From positions 1 to 64,000 of the forward strand of contig CAJTFS010000002.1 in the NCBI GenBank assembly GCA_910575495.1: a stretch of 64,000 nucleotides of DNA. Direction: 5' to 3'. The stretch is from Bacteroidales bacterium (GTDB lineage Bacteria > Bacteroidota > Bacteroidia > Bacteroidales > Rikenellaceae). The position numbers and the translations under genes were made by a program. Numbering within the stretch: position 1 is the first letter of the stretch; every line of letters begins with the position of its first letter. The notes under the pieces were generated by a model that had not been told where the DNA came from, did not search any database, and saw nothing but the letters and a program-made list of their open reading frames with translations. Below are positions 8,155 to 17,685 of this stretch, piece by piece.

Positions 8155-9603
8155 ATGCAAAATATCAATTTCAATGAGAAGATGACCAACTACCGTTGGA
8201 TCATCTGTGCAATGTTGTTTTTCGCCACTACGGTCAACTACCTCGACCGTCAGGTTTTGTCGCTCACGTGGGACGAGTTCATCAAACCCGAATTCCATTG
8301 GGACGAATCCAATTACGGACGTATCACTTCGATCTTTTCGATCTTCTACGCCGTCTGCATGCTCTTCGCCGGCCGCTTCGTCGACTGGATGGGCACCAAG
8401 AAGGGTTACCTCTGGGCCATCGGCGTGTGGTCGGCCGGCGCCTGCCTCCACGCCTTGTGCGGCGTGGGCACCGAATTGTGGGTCGGACTGCCCGACGCCG
8501 CTGCCTTGCGGGCCGTCGAGGCGGGTTCCGTCATGGCCGTGACCATCGCCACCGTCAGCATGTATTTCTTCATCGCGGCACGCTGCGTCCTCGCTCTGGG
8601 TGAGGCCGGCAACTTCCCCGCTGCCATCAAGGTGACGGCCGAGTACTTCCCCAAGAAGGACCGCGCCTATGCCACCTCCATTTTCAACGCCGGCGCTTCC
8701 ATCGGCGCCCTCTTCGCACCGCTGACCATCCCCTTGCTCGCCAAGGCGTGGGGTTGGGAGATGGCTTTCGTAGTCATCGGCGCCCTGGGCTTCGTGTGGA
8801 TGGGTTTCTGGGTCTTCATGTACAAGAAGCCGTCCGAGCATCCCAGCGTCAATGCCGCCGAGCTCGCCTACATCGAGCAGGACCGCCACGAGAAGGAGGC
8901 CGTGACTGCCGTCGAGCAGCACGACGAGCCCAAGATGTCGTTCCTGCAGGCTTTTTCGTTCCGGCAGACGTGGGCTTTCGCCTTCGGTAAGTTCATGACC
9001 GACGGCGTGTGGTGGTTCTTCCTCTTCTGGACGCCGTCGTATCTCAATACGCAGTTCGGCATCAAGACCTCCGAGGGCCTCGGCATCGCGCTGATCTTCA
9101 CGCTCTACGCCATCACCATGCTCTCCATCTACGGCGGCAAGCTTCCCACGCTCATCATCAACAAGACCGGTCTGAATCCCTATGCCGCACGCATGCGCGC
9201 CATGTTGATTTTCGCCTTCTTCCCCTTGCTGGTGCTGTTGGCGCAGCCCCTCGGCACCATCTCGCCGTGGTTCCCCGTCATCATGATCGGCATCGGCGGC
9301 GCCGCGCACCAGTCGTGGTCGGCCAACATCTTCTCTACGGTGGGCGACATGTTCCCCAAGTCGGCGATCGCCACCATCACCGGCATCGGCGGCATGGCCG
9401 GCGGCGTCGGCTCCATGTTGTTGCAGTGGTTCGCCGGCGATCTCTTCGTCTTTGCGGGCGAAACCAACCTGCGCTTCCTCGGTTTCGAGGGCAAGCCGGC
9501 CGGTTATTTCATCGTCTTCTGCATCTGCGCCGTGGCCTACCTCGTCGGCTGGATCGTCATGAAGGCGTTGGTTCCCAAATACAAGCTGGTGGTCATCAAG
9601 TAA
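8155..9603 (+). CDS. MFS hexuronate transporter (ExuT-like, ACS family)
   Basis: Major facilitator superfamily permease, 482 residues, with about 12 hydrophobic segments and 'TTVNYLDRQVLSL' after the first helix, a hallmark of the anion:cation symporter (hexuronate) subfamily. It lies inside the uxa/kdg run, 27 bases after eda and 27 before uxaB, so the substrate is probably galacturonate taken up with H+. The segment around residues 100-145 ('CGVGTELWVGLPDAAALRAV') is longer than in E. coli ExuT, a feature I associate with Bacteroidetes members. Inner membrane. Confidence 0.9.
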   Translation: MQNINFNEKMTNYRWIICAMLFFATTVNYLDRQVLSLTWDEFIKPEFHWDESNYGRITSIFSIFYAVCMLFAGRFVDWMGTKKGYLWAIGVWSAGACLHALCGVGTELWVGLPDAAALRAVEAGSVMAVTIATVSMYFFIAARCVLALGEAGNFPAAIKVTAEYFPKKDRAYATSIFNAGASIGALFAPLTIPLLAKAWGWEMAFVVIGALGFVWMGFWVFMYKKPSEHPSVNAAELAYIEQDRHEKEAVTAVEQHDEPKMSFLQAFSFRQTWAFAFGKFMTDGVWWFFLFWTPSYLNTQFGIKTSEGLGIALIFTLYAITMLSIYGGKLPTLIINKTGLNPYAARMRAMLIFAFFPLLVLLAQPLGTISPWFPVIMIGIGGAAHQSWSANIFSTVGDMFPKSAIATITGIGGMAGGVGSMLLQWFAGDLFVFAGETNLRFLGFEGKPAGYFIVFCICAVAYLVGWIVMKALVPKYKLVVIK

Positions 9604-9630
9604 GTTTCCGACAATAAAAAGCAAAAGAAT

Positions 9631-11088
9631 ATGATCAAGGAACTCAATAAGTCGACCGTCGCCAAGCCGGAGCGTCCCGTCCGGATCCTCCAGTTCGGCG
9701 AGGGCAATTTCCTGCGTGCGTTCGTCGACTGGCAGATCGACATCGCCAACGAAAAGGGCGTCATGAATGCAGGTGTGGCCGTCTGCCAGCCCATCCTCGA
9801 CCCCGAGCGCAAGGTGCTGGGCATGATCGACCTGCTCCGCAAGCAGGACAACCTCTACCACGTCTACCTGGAGGGCATCGAGAACAAGCAGCCCAAGAAG
9901 GACGTGCGCATGGTCAAGAGCGTCATGGATTCGTTCAATCCCTACGTCGACTATGCCAAGTACGAGCAGTATTTCCTCTCGCCCGAGTTGAAGATCACCA
10001 TCTCCAACACCACCGAGGCCGGTATCCGTTACGAGGAGGGCGACGACCTCACCGCCTGCCCGCCCAAGTCGTATCCCGCCAAGATGACGGCGCTGCTCTA
10101 CAAGCGTTTCAAGCACTTCAACGGCGATCCTTCGAAGGGCCTCTGCATCATCTGCTGCGAGCTCATCGAGAACAACGGTTCCACGCTCCACGAGTATGTC
10201 ATCAAGCACGCCGAGTACAACAAGCTCGGGCAGGATTTCATCGACTGGGTCGAGCAGAACTGCCACTTCTGCGATACGCTCGTCGACCGCATCGTCCCCG
10301 GTTTCCCGCGCGATACGATCAGCGAGATCAAGGAGGAGATCGGTTTCGACGACAATCTCGTCGTCAAGGCCGAGTTGTACCACCTTTGGGCCATCGGCGG
10401 TCCCGGCTATAAGGAGGTCATGAAGGAGCTGCCGCTCGACAAGGCCGGCCTGCACGTCATCTTCATGCCGTCGATCAAGCAGTTCCGCGACAAGAAGGTG
10501 CGCATTCTCAACGGTTCGCACACCGGCATGGTGCCCATCGCCTTGCAGATGGGTTGCGAGACCGTCATGGACGCCTTCAACACGCCCGCCATCGAGAAGT
10601 TCGTCAACGACATGGTCGCCGAGGAGGTCATCCCCATGATCGAGGAGGACCAGGCCGAACTGAAGGAGTTCGCCGCAGGCATCCTGGAGCGTTTCTACAA
10701 CCCCTTCATCAAGCACATGCTCAAGTCCATTTCGCTCAATTCGCTGTCGAAATGGGAGGCGCGCAACTATCCCACCGTCAAGGACAATTGGTTCAAAGCC
10801 CGGCGCGTGGCTCAGCACGAGTGTTTCACGTTCGCCGCGCTGTTGTCGCTCTACGGTCCCGAAAGCGGGTTCCAGCCCGACGATACGCAGGAGTTCGTGG
10901 AGTACATCCGCAAGAACTGGAATCCCGCCGATGCGGAGGCTACCGTCTCGAAGATCGTGCGCGAAAGCGGCATCTTCACCGTCGATTTCTCCGAGGTTCC
11001 GGGCTTCGTCTCCGCCGTCGCCAACTACCTGTCCGACATCCGCGACCTGGGCATGGCCAAGGCGCTGGACAAGTTCCTCGGCAAGTAG
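9631..11088 (+). CDS. uxaB: Tagaturonate reductase UxaB
   Basis: Altronate oxidoreductase, 485 residues, in the polyol-specific long-chain dehydrogenase family; reduces D-tagaturonate to D-altronate with NADH. 'ILQFGEGNFLRAFVDWQID' near residue 25 is the nucleotide-binding/N-terminal signature of UxaB; the catalytic Lys is expected in 'KKVRILNGSHTGM' near residue 290. Placed between the uptake system and uxaA. A short GC-rich hairpin followed by T6 (11131-11151) after the stop may attenuate transcription into uxaA. Confidence 0.94.
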   Translation: MIKELNKSTVAKPERPVRILQFGEGNFLRAFVDWQIDIANEKGVMNAGVAVCQPILDPERKVLGMIDLLRKQDNLYHVYLEGIENKQPKKDVRMVKSVMDSFNPYVDYAKYEQYFLSPELKITISNTTEAGIRYEEGDDLTACPPKSYPAKMTALLYKRFKHFNGDPSKGLCIICCELIENNGSTLHEYVIKHAEYNKLGQDFIDWVEQNCHFCDTLVDRIVPGFPRDTISEIKEEIGFDDNLVVKAELYHLWAIGGPGYKEVMKELPLDKAGLHVIFMPSIKQFRDKKVRILNGSHTGMVPIALQMGCETVMDAFNTPAIEKFVNDMVAEEVIPMIEEDQAELKEFAAGILERFYNPFIKHMLKSISLNSLSKWEARNYPTVKDNWFKARRVAQHECFTFAALLSLYGPESGFQPDDTQEFVEYIRKNWNPADAEATVSKIVRESGIFTVDFSEVPGFVSAVANYLSDIRDLGMAKALDKFLGK

Positions 11089-11164
11089 ACCGAATCGTTC
11101 ATCCGGGGCAGGAGTGCGGCTCTCAGAGCAGGGCGCTCCCGCCCCTTTTTTCGAGTATAGAGCC

Positions 11165-12655
11165 ATGAAACGGTTTCTGAAAATCAATGCCGCGGACAAC
11201 GTCGCCGTGGCCCTCGCCGACGATCTGAAGGCCGGCGAATCGTTCGACATCGACGGCGTGCGCGTCACCTTGCGCGAGCCCGTCGCCCGCGGTCACAAGT
11301 TCGCTTTGCGCGACATCGCCGAGGGCGAGAATGTCGTCAAGTACGGCTATCCCATCGGTCATGCCACCGAGCCCGTGGCCGCCGGTGCCTGGATCCATTC
11401 CCACAACCTCAAAACCAACCTCCGCGACGATCTGGAGTATGCCTATGCGCCCAAGGTCTACGACGTCGACTACCCCAAGCGCGACGTCAAGGTCATGGGT
11501 TACCTCCGCAAGAACGACACGATGGGCATCCGCAACGAGTTGTGGATCGTGCCTTCGGTCGGGTGCGTCAACGGTCAGGCCCAGGCCATCGCCGAGCGGG
11601 TCAAGGCCGAGTGCGACTGCTCGCATCTCGACGACGTGCGGGTCTATACCCACAACTACGGCTGTTCGCAGCTGGGCGACGACCATGCCAACACGCGCAG
11701 CGCCCTCGCCGCTCTCGTGAAGCATCCCAATGCCGGTGCCGTTCTCGTCCTCGGTCTCGGGTGCGAGAACAACCAGGTTTCGGCCCTCAAGGAGGCCATC
11801 GGCGAGTGGGACGACGACCGCGTGAAGTTCCTCATCGCCCAAGAGGTCGAGGACGAGGTCGCTGCCGGATTCGAGATCTGCCGCGAGCTGGTCGAGAAGA
11901 CCCGCGCCGACAAGCGCCGGCCGCTGCCGTTGTCCTACCTCCGTGTCGGGTTGAAGTGCGGCGGCTCCGACGGTTTTTCGGGCATCACGGCCAATCCGCT
12001 CGTGGGCCTCTTTTCCGACTGGCTCATCGCACAGGGCGGCACCACTGTGCTCACCGAAGTGCCCGAGATGTTCGGCGCCGAGACCATTCTGATGGACCGC
12101 GCCGAGGACCGTGCCGTCTTCGAGCAGACCGTCTGCCTGATCAACGATTTCAAGGGGTATTTCCGCAAGTACGACCAGCCCATCTACGAGAATCCGTCGC
12201 CCGGCAACAAGAAGGGCGGCATCACCACGCTGGAGGAGAAATCGTTGGGTTGTGTCCAGAAGGGCGGCGCCCAGCAGGTCGTCGACGTGCTGAAATACAC
12301 CCAGCCGCTTCGCAGGCAGGGGCTCAACCTCCTGCAGGCGCCGGGCAACGACCTCGTGGCCGCTTCGGCCCTCGCCTTGTCGGGGTGCCAGCTCGTGTTG
12401 TTCACCACCGGGCGCGGAACGCCGTTCGGGTCGTTCGTCCCCACGATGAAGATTTCGACCAACACCCAGCTTTCGAAGTTCAAGTCCAACTGGATCGACT
12501 TCAACGCCGGGTCGCTCGTCGAGGACGAGGAGCCGCAGGCCGTGCTGGAGCGTTTCATCGCCAAGATTCTTGCCACGGCCGACGGCGAACATCTGCTCCA
12601 CGAGAAGACCGGTTTCAAGGAGATCGCCATCTTCAAGACCGGCGTCACGTTGTAA
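11165..12655 (+). CDS. uxaA: Altronate dehydratase UxaA
   Basis: Altronate hydrolase, 496 residues, that dehydrates D-altronate to KDG. It has the N-terminal SAF domain (about residues 1-100, 'LKINAADNVAVALADDLKAG') and the C-terminal UxaA/GarD domain with metal-binding and conserved Cys/His residues such as 'VGCVNGQAQ', 'HNYGCSQLG', 'LGLGCENNQ' and 'GLKCGGSDGFSG'. The start MKRFLKINAADN at 11165 is the conserved beginning; upstream codons are not coding. It completes the galacturonate isomerase pathway with uxaC, uxaB, kdgK and eda. Confidence 0.95.
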   Translation: MKRFLKINAADNVAVALADDLKAGESFDIDGVRVTLREPVARGHKFALRDIAEGENVVKYGYPIGHATEPVAAGAWIHSHNLKTNLRDDLEYAYAPKVYDVDYPKRDVKVMGYLRKNDTMGIRNELWIVPSVGCVNGQAQAIAERVKAECDCSHLDDVRVYTHNYGCSQLGDDHANTRSALAALVKHPNAGAVLVLGLGCENNQVSALKEAIGEWDDDRVKFLIAQEVEDEVAAGFEICRELVEKTRADKRRPLPLSYLRVGLKCGGSDGFSGITANPLVGLFSDWLIAQGGTTVLTEVPEMFGAETILMDRAEDRAVFEQTVCLINDFKGYFRKYDQPIYENPSPGNKKGGITTLEEKSLGCVQKGGAQQVVDVLKYTQPLRRQGLNLLQAPGNDLVAASALALSGCQLVLFTTGRGTPFGSFVPTMKISTNTQLSKFKSNWIDFNAGSLVEDEEPQAVLERFIAKILATADGEHLLHEKTGFKEIAIFKTGVTL

Positions 12656-12703
12656 TTGAAAATGAAAAATTAAGAATTGAAAATCGTCTCTTTCGCAGCA
12701 CCG

Positions 12704-12735
12704 TGTCATTCTGAGCGTCAGCGAAGAATCTGTTG
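12704..12735 (+). repeat. Solo R1 repeat end
   Basis: The sequence TGTCATTCTGAGCG followed by GCGAAGAATCTG matches the ends of the MITE-like R1 elements. It sits in the 100-base gap between uxaA and the pectinesterase. A second solo copy, with the variant TTGTCATGCCGAGCG, is at 15491-15520. Confidence 0.7.
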
Positions 12736-12756
12736 TTGCGGGACGAAGATGCTGTT

Positions 12757-13758
12757 ATGCAAAGAATCCTCCTTTTCTTCGCCTTGCTGTGCGCAGGATG
12801 CACCCCTGAGCGCGAAAAGAGCGTCTACGTCGTCGACTGCAACGGCGGCGGCGATTTCACCTCCGTGCAGGCCTGTTTCGATGCGCTGCCCTCCAAACCC
12901 GAAGGGTGGCGCACGGTGCGGATCATGCCCGGCACCTACCGCGAGAAAGTTACCCTCGACGTCTACAAGGACAAGGTCAAGATCGTCGGAGAGGGCGGCC
13001 GCGACAGCGTCCGCATTGTCTGGAACGACTTCTCGGGCAAGGTCGTAGACGGCTACGAAATGACCACCTACGATTGCTGGACCTTCTCCGTCCAGGCCGA
13101 CGACGTCTGGATCGAGGGGCTCACCGTCGAGAACGACGCCGGCAGGGTGGGGCAGGCCGTGGCGCTCGAAACCCGGGGCGACCGCATCCTGCTGAGCGGC
13201 TGCGCACTCGTCGGCGACCAGGACACCTTCTTCACCAAGGGCTACGTCTCGCGCGTGCATGTTGTCGACAGCCGCATCGAGGGTACCACCGACTTCATCT
13301 TCGGTCCCTCGATCGTCTTGTTCGACGATTGTTCGATCCATTGCAAGTCCGACAGCTACATCACTGCCGCTTCGACCACCGAGCGCAACAAGTACGGCTA
13401 TGTCTTCCGCAACTGCCGCGTGACGGCGGCCGACAGCGTTACGAAACTCTACCTCGGACGGCCCTGGAAGTCCACCGCCCGCACCGTGTGGCTGGCGTGC
13501 GAATTGCCCGCCGCCATCCGCCCCGAGGGGTGGCACAACTGGCGCGATCCGGCCCGCGAGCGTACGTCGTTCTACGCCGAGTGGCGTTGCACCGGTCCCG
13601 GTGCCGACCGCAGCGGCCGCGTGGCGTGGTCGCACGAGCTCTCCGACGACGAGGCCGCCGACTATGTGCCCGAAAGGATCTTCGCCAAAAAAACCGGCTC
13701 CGAGCAGTTCCGCTACGACTGGACGGGCGCCTTCGATTTTACAGAACCAACCGACTGA
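12757..13758 (+). CDS. Pectin methylesterase lipoprotein (CE8)
   Basis: Pectinesterase, 333 residues, that removes methyl esters from homogalacturonan, releasing methanol and exposing galacturonate. It has a right-handed parallel beta-helix: 'VVDCNGGGDFTSVQACFDAL' opens the domain, 'GDQDTFF' and 'GTTDFIFG' carry the two catalytic Asp residues and 'LYLGRPWK' the conserved Arg/Trp motif. The start at 12757 gives MQRILLFFALLCAGC, a lipobox with Cys15, so the enzyme is probably an outer-membrane or periplasmic lipoprotein. It ends 3 bases before the GH43 gene, so the two are co-transcribed. Confidence 0.92.
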   Translation: MQRILLFFALLCAGCTPEREKSVYVVDCNGGGDFTSVQACFDALPSKPEGWRTVRIMPGTYREKVTLDVYKDKVKIVGEGGRDSVRIVWNDFSGKVVDGYEMTTYDCWTFSVQADDVWIEGLTVENDAGRVGQAVALETRGDRILLSGCALVGDQDTFFTKGYVSRVHVVDSRIEGTTDFIFGPSIVLFDDCSIHCKSDSYITAASTTERNKYGYVFRNCRVTAADSVTKLYLGRPWKSTARTVWLACELPAAIRPEGWHNWRDPARERTSFYAEWRCTGPGADRSGRVAWSHELSDDEAADYVPERIFAKKTGSEQFRYDWTGAFDFTEPTD

Positions 13759-13761
13759 CCT

Positions 13762-15402
13762 ATGAAAAAACTGCTTTTGTTCTTCAGCCTTTTCGCCGCC
13801 GCTCCGGTTGCGGCACAAACGGTATGGACGCCCGATCTGGGCAACGGGAAGTATAAGAATCCCGTGCTCTATGCCGATTATTCCGATCCCGACGTCGTCC
13901 GCACGGGCGACGACTACTGGATGACCTCTTCGTCGTTCAACTGCGTGCCGGGATTGCAGATTCTCCACTCGACCGACCTGGTCAACTGGGAGATCGTCAA
14001 CACCGTCTTCGCCGCGCAGCCGCCCTACGACCATTTCGACAAGCCCCGCCACGGCGAGGGTGTCTGGGCGCCCTCCATCCGCTTCCACGACGGCTGGTAT
14101 TATATCTATTGGGGCAATCCCTACGTCGGCATCTACATGACCAAGGCGCAGGATCCGCGCGGCGAGTGGTCGGAGCCCCTGCTGGTCAAGGAGGTCGAGG
14201 GCATCATCGACACCTGCCCCTTGTGGGACGACGACGGCAGGGCCTACCTCGTGCACGGTTGGGCCGGGTCGTGCGCCGGGCTTAAAAGCGTGTTGAGCGT
14301 CAGCGAGATGACGCCCGACGGCGAGCGGCTCATCGGCGAGGATGTCATGATCTTCGACGGCCACGGCGACCATCCCACCGTCGAGGGTCCCAAGTTCTAC
14401 AAGCGCAACGGCTGGTATTATGTCTTCGCTCCCGCCGGCGGCGTGAAGCCCGGCTGGCAGATCGTTCTGCGTTCCAGGTCGCCTTGGGGTCCCTACGAGT
14501 GCCGCAAGGTGCTGCACCAGGGCAATACCAAGACTCCCGGTCCGCACCAGGGCGGTTTGGTCGACGACGTCGAGGGCAATTCGTGGTTCGTCCACTTCGT
14601 CGACATGTATGCCTACGGGCGGGTCGTTCATCTCCAGCCCGTCACGTGGTCCGATGACGACTGGTGCATCATCGGCGTCGACCGCAACGGCGACGGCGTC
14701 GGCGAGCCGGTCGACACCTACCGCAAGCCCGCTTCGCGCGTGAAAAGCGCCGTCCGCACGCCGGCCGACAGCGACGAGTTCGACGGCCGCACGCTGGGTC
14801 TGCAGTGGCAGTGGCATGCCAATCCCAAGCCGGGATGGTATTTCCCCAATCCCTCTGCGGGCGAATTGCGGCTCTACTGCCACAACCGTCCCGAGGGGTG
14901 GCGCAACCTCTCCGACAACGGCAATCTGCTGTTGCAGAAGATCAATGCGCCGGCCTATACCGCTACGGCAAAGCTCCGCTTCCATCCCTCCTACGAGGGC
15001 GACCGTGCCGGACTGATCGTCATGGGTCACGATTATGCTGCGATCGGGCTGCGTTACGCCGACGGCAAGCTCCTCGTCGAGCGCACCACCTGCAACCGGG
15101 CCATGAAGAAGGGTGCACCCGAGTCGGTCGAGGCTTCGCAGGAGTTCGCCGCTTCGGGCGAGCCCGTCGACGTCTGGTTCCGCTGCCGCTTCGAGCAGCA
15201 GTGGAATGCCAACGGTACGCCGCGCCTTGTCTGCAAGTTCTCGTTCAGCACCGACGGCAAGCGTTTCCGCGAGTTGGGCGACGCCTTCACCGCCGAGGCC
15301 GGCCATTGGATCGGCGCCAAGATCGGTTTCTTCGCCGACGCCGAGGTGCGCCGCAACGATGCCGGCTGGATCGATATAGACTGGTTCCGGGTTTCGAAAT
15401 AA
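13762..15402 (+). CDS. GH43-family glycosidase, secreted
   Basis: A 546-residue exported enzyme with an SPI signal peptide ending 'AAPVAAQ'. The N-terminal ~320 residues form a GH43 five-bladed propeller: 'YADYSDPDVVR' (catalytic base Asp), 'IIDTCPLWDDDGRAYLVHGW' (pKa-modulating Asp) and 'VEGPKFYKRNGWYYVF' (acid Glu). The C-terminal ~190 residues look like the concanavalin-type beta-sandwich of GH43 xylosidase/arabinofuranosidase proteins. It probably removes arabinose, xylose or galactose side chains from pectin or an associated hemicellulose; the exact substrate cannot be read from sequence. Coupled to the pectinesterase gene. Confidence 0.88.
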   Translation: MKKLLLFFSLFAAAPVAAQTVWTPDLGNGKYKNPVLYADYSDPDVVRTGDDYWMTSSSFNCVPGLQILHSTDLVNWEIVNTVFAAQPPYDHFDKPRHGEGVWAPSIRFHDGWYYIYWGNPYVGIYMTKAQDPRGEWSEPLLVKEVEGIIDTCPLWDDDGRAYLVHGWAGSCAGLKSVLSVSEMTPDGERLIGEDVMIFDGHGDHPTVEGPKFYKRNGWYYVFAPAGGVKPGWQIVLRSRSPWGPYECRKVLHQGNTKTPGPHQGGLVDDVEGNSWFVHFVDMYAYGRVVHLQPVTWSDDDWCIIGVDRNGDGVGEPVDTYRKPASRVKSAVRTPADSDEFDGRTLGLQWQWHANPKPGWYFPNPSAGELRLYCHNRPEGWRNLSDNGNLLLQKINAPAYTATAKLRFHPSYEGDRAGLIVMGHDYAAIGLRYADGKLLVERTTCNRAMKKGAPESVEASQEFAASGEPVDVWFRCRFEQQWNANGTPRLVCKFSFSTDGKRFRELGDAFTAEAGHWIGAKIGFFADAEVRRNDAGWIDIDWFRVSK

Positions 15403-15423
15403 GCCTCTCCGGGCCGATACGAC

Positions 15424-15456
15424 GCTCCCCGCCACATTGCGTGGCGGGGAGCTTTT
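15424..15456 (+). terminator. Terminator of the pectin operon
   Basis: Perfect 12-bp stem GCTCCCCGCCAC (15424-15435) / GTGGCGGGGAGC (15441-15452) with loop ATTGC, then TTTT. It lies 22 bases past the GH43 stop and may also stop the converging MATE gene. Confidence 0.9.
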
Positions 15457-15554
15457 CGTGAAAAGGGGCCGTTAGTTCAGCGCTTCTTTCTTGTCATGCC
15501 GAGCGTAGCGAAGCATCTTTTATCGGAACCCGGCAGCCGACCGGTTCCCGGTTT

Positions 15555-16883
15555 TCATGCTTGGTCGGCTTTTTCCTCGATCGCCCGCAGGCGTCCGGTC
15601 ATGAAGTATTGCAGCACGCCGCGCAGGAACATGTAGAGCGTGAAGCCCAGCCACAGCGCGTTGTTGCCGATGAGCGGGTAGCCCGCATAGTAGATGACGA
15701 AGTAGGCCGCCGTCGCCAGGAACATCGAGTTGCGCATCACGCGTGTTTCGGTGGCGCCCACCATGATGCCGTCCATGATGAAGGGCATGGCGCTGGCTAT
15801 CGGGATGACGATGATCCAGACGATGTAGCGGCCTGCCAGCTCGAGTATGGCGGGCGCTTCGGGCCCCTCGCTGTCGACGAAAAGCCCCAACAGGTTGCGC
15901 CAGCCGACGAGGTAGATGCCTACGAAAGCCACCGATACTGCCGTGCCCCAGAGTATGCAGCGGCGTATGCACAGGCGGAGCGACGCGCTGTCGCGGGCTC
16001 CGATGAAGCGTCCCGTCAGCGCCTCGGCCGCATAGGCGAACCCGTCGTTCATGTAGGAGAAGAGCGTGAAGAGCTGCAGCAGCAGGGTATTCACCGCCAG
16101 CAGCGCCGGATCGTCCATGCGGGCGGAGGCTCCCGTGAAAAAGGTGTAGACCGCCACGATGCAGAGCGTGCGCAGCATGATGTCGCGGTTGATCAGGAAG
16201 AATGTCTTCAGCCGCCCCGTGTCGAGCACCTGGGCCCAGTCGATCTTGGTCAGCATGCCGCCGTATTTCCATACCAGCAGAAGTGTCGAGAGCGCCACGC
16301 CGCTCCATTGGGCCAGCACCGAAGCATAGGCGATGCCCACGATCCCCATGTCCAGCCCGAAGGCGAACCACAGGCTGAACAGGATGTGGATGACGTTTAC
16401 CGTCAACGCCGTGAACATCGGAATCATGGCGTTCTGCATCCCCGTGAACCAGCCGTTGAAGCCGAAAAGCAGGATGCCGGCCGGCACGGCCCAGATGCGG
16501 GCGTAGAAGTAGTCGCGCGTCATGTCGCCGCCGTTCATCGCCCGCAGCGCCAGTTCGCCCACGGGCCATTGCAGCGCCACCATCAGCAGACCCATCGCCG
16601 CACCCACCGAGAGCGCCCGGGCCAGCATGTCGGTGCATTCGCGCATGTCGCCCGCACCGAAAGCCTGGGCCGTCAGACCGCTCGTGCCCATGCGTACGAA
16701 GGAGCAGTTCCAGTAGATGAAGTTGAAGATCGAGACTCCGATGGCCAGCGCGCCGATCGTCGCCGCCGAGTCGGTGCCCCAGTGGCCGGCTATGGCCGTC
16801 GAGACGATGCCCATCAGCGGCACGGTGATGTTCGATACGATGTTGGGCAGCGCTATGCGCATGATTTCGCGGTTCATCTTCAT
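15555..16883 (-). CDS. MATE-family efflux transporter
   Basis: Multidrug and toxic-compound extrusion protein of 442 residues with about 12 membrane segments. The N-terminal 'MRIALPNIVSNITVPLMGIV' and 'GTSGLTAQAFGAGD' regions are typical of DinF-like MATE exporters, which use an H+ or Na+ gradient. The start at 16883 (MKMNREIMRIALPN) was chosen; the frame runs open upstream to 17018 but without membrane-protein character. It stands alone, convergent with the pectin operon. Substrate unknown. Confidence 0.9.
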   Translation of the reverse strand: MKMNREIMRIALPNIVSNITVPLMGIVSTAIAGHWGTDSAATIGALAIGVSIFNFIYWNCSFVRMGTSGLTAQAFGAGDMRECTDMLARALSVGAAMGLLMVALQWPVGELALRAMNGGDMTRDYFYARIWAVPAGILLFGFNGWFTGMQNAMIPMFTALTVNVIHILFSLWFAFGLDMGIVGIAYASVLAQWSGVALSTLLLVWKYGGMLTKIDWAQVLDTGRLKTFFLINRDIMLRTLCIVAVYTFFTGASARMDDPALLAVNTLLLQLFTLFSYMNDGFAYAAEALTGRFIGARDSASLRLCIRRCILWGTAVSVAFVGIYLVGWRNLLGLFVDSEGPEAPAILELAGRYIVWIIVIPIASAMPFIMDGIMVGATETRVMRNSMFLATAAYFVIYYAGYPLIGNNALWLGFTLYMFLRGVLQYFMTGRLRAIEEKADQA

Positions 16884-17119
16884 TCTTTTTTGCGGCGGCA
16901 AAATTAGAATTAAAAATGAAGAATCGGAAATCGGGCTGCCGTTTCCGCACCGATCCGAGGCTCGCGATGGGGGAAACGTTGTACCCCGGAGTCGGGCGGC
17001 GCCCGGAGCCGGATTCAACTCGTGCAGCTGCGGCGCGCAGCATCTTCCGCGTGCCGGCCGGGCGACGGAATGTCCGACTTTTTTGCTGGCAGGGTAGGAT
17101 AACGGCGCCTTTTTTTAGC

Positions 17120-17127
17120 TATCTTTG
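17120..17127 (+). promoter_or_regulatory. Bacteroidetes -7 promoter box
   Basis: TATCTTTG matches the TAnnTTTG -7 consensus of Bacteroidetes primary sigma factor. It lies 35 bases before the ATG at 17162. Confidence 0.75.
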
Positions 17128-17161
17128 TCGCCAAGAAATCAATCCCTTAAAAATATTCAAG

Positions 17162-17629
17162 ATGAAATCGTTGAAATTCCTTTCCGTTCTGTGCGGCCTT
17201 TTGGTGTTGTCGGCGTTCGGTTCTGCCGTTTCGGCCCGGGGCGTGCGCATTCCCATCGGCGAGCGCGAGTACGCCACCATCGTGGCCGAGTTTCCCGATA
17301 CCGAGGAGTATATGACCGACAGCGGCCACTACATCGATCTGGCTACGCTGCATACGGCCTATACCATCGCTTACGTTCCAGTCTATGTCACCGAGGAGCC
17401 CCGTCTGATCGGTTACTGCGAGGCGGAAGATACCTGCTACGAGATCGACGATGAGTATCTTGCCGAAATGTTGGCTGCGAACGAACTCGACGGCGAGGAG
17501 TTGAACAAGCTGACTTTCTGGCATCGCTACGGCGGCAAACTCGTCCTGGCTGCCGTTCTCGCTCTTGTCGCTTTCGGTTACTTCGTCGGTCGTTCCGACG
17601 ACGAGGAGGCCGAACCGGCCAAGGAATAA
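17162..17629 (+). CDS. Exported protein with C-terminal membrane anchor, unknown function
   Basis: A 155-residue protein with an N-terminal signal peptide (cleavage probably after 'AVSA' near residue 25) and one transmembrane helix near the C terminus ('LVLAAVLALVAFGYFVG'), ending in a short acidic cytoplasmic tail. The middle is acidic with repeated Glu/Asp/Tyr. I recognise no family. It is monocistronic: own promoter (17120) and own terminator (17649). Probably a small inner-membrane protein facing the periplasm. Confidence 0.75.
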   Translation: MKSLKFLSVLCGLLVLSAFGSAVSARGVRIPIGEREYATIVAEFPDTEEYMTDSGHYIDLATLHTAYTIAYVPVYVTEEPRLIGYCEAEDTCYEIDDEYLAEMLAANELDGEELNKLTFWHRYGGKLVLAAVLALVAFGYFVGRSDDEEAEPAKE

Positions 17630-17648
17630 CCGGCCGCATCGTGTTTTC

Positions 17649-17685
17649 GGGGTCCGCATCCGTGAGGGTGCGGACCCCGTCGTTT
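17649..17685 (+). terminator. Terminator after the small membrane protein gene
   Basis: Stem GGGGTCCGCA (17649-17658) / TGCGGACCCC (17669-17678), extended inward by TCC/GGG, followed by GTCGTTTCTT. Confidence 0.8.

Noticed and set aside
11131..11151. Strong terminator between uxaB and uxaA
   Set aside because: The stem is only about five pairs before the T run; I mention it as possible attenuation but do not list it as a terminator.
7189..11268. Very long minus-strand open frame (1359 codons) across the uxa genes
   Set aside because: It is the antisense shadow of GC-rich genes with strongly biased third positions; its translation is low-complexity and matches no family, while the plus strand encodes complete known enzymes.
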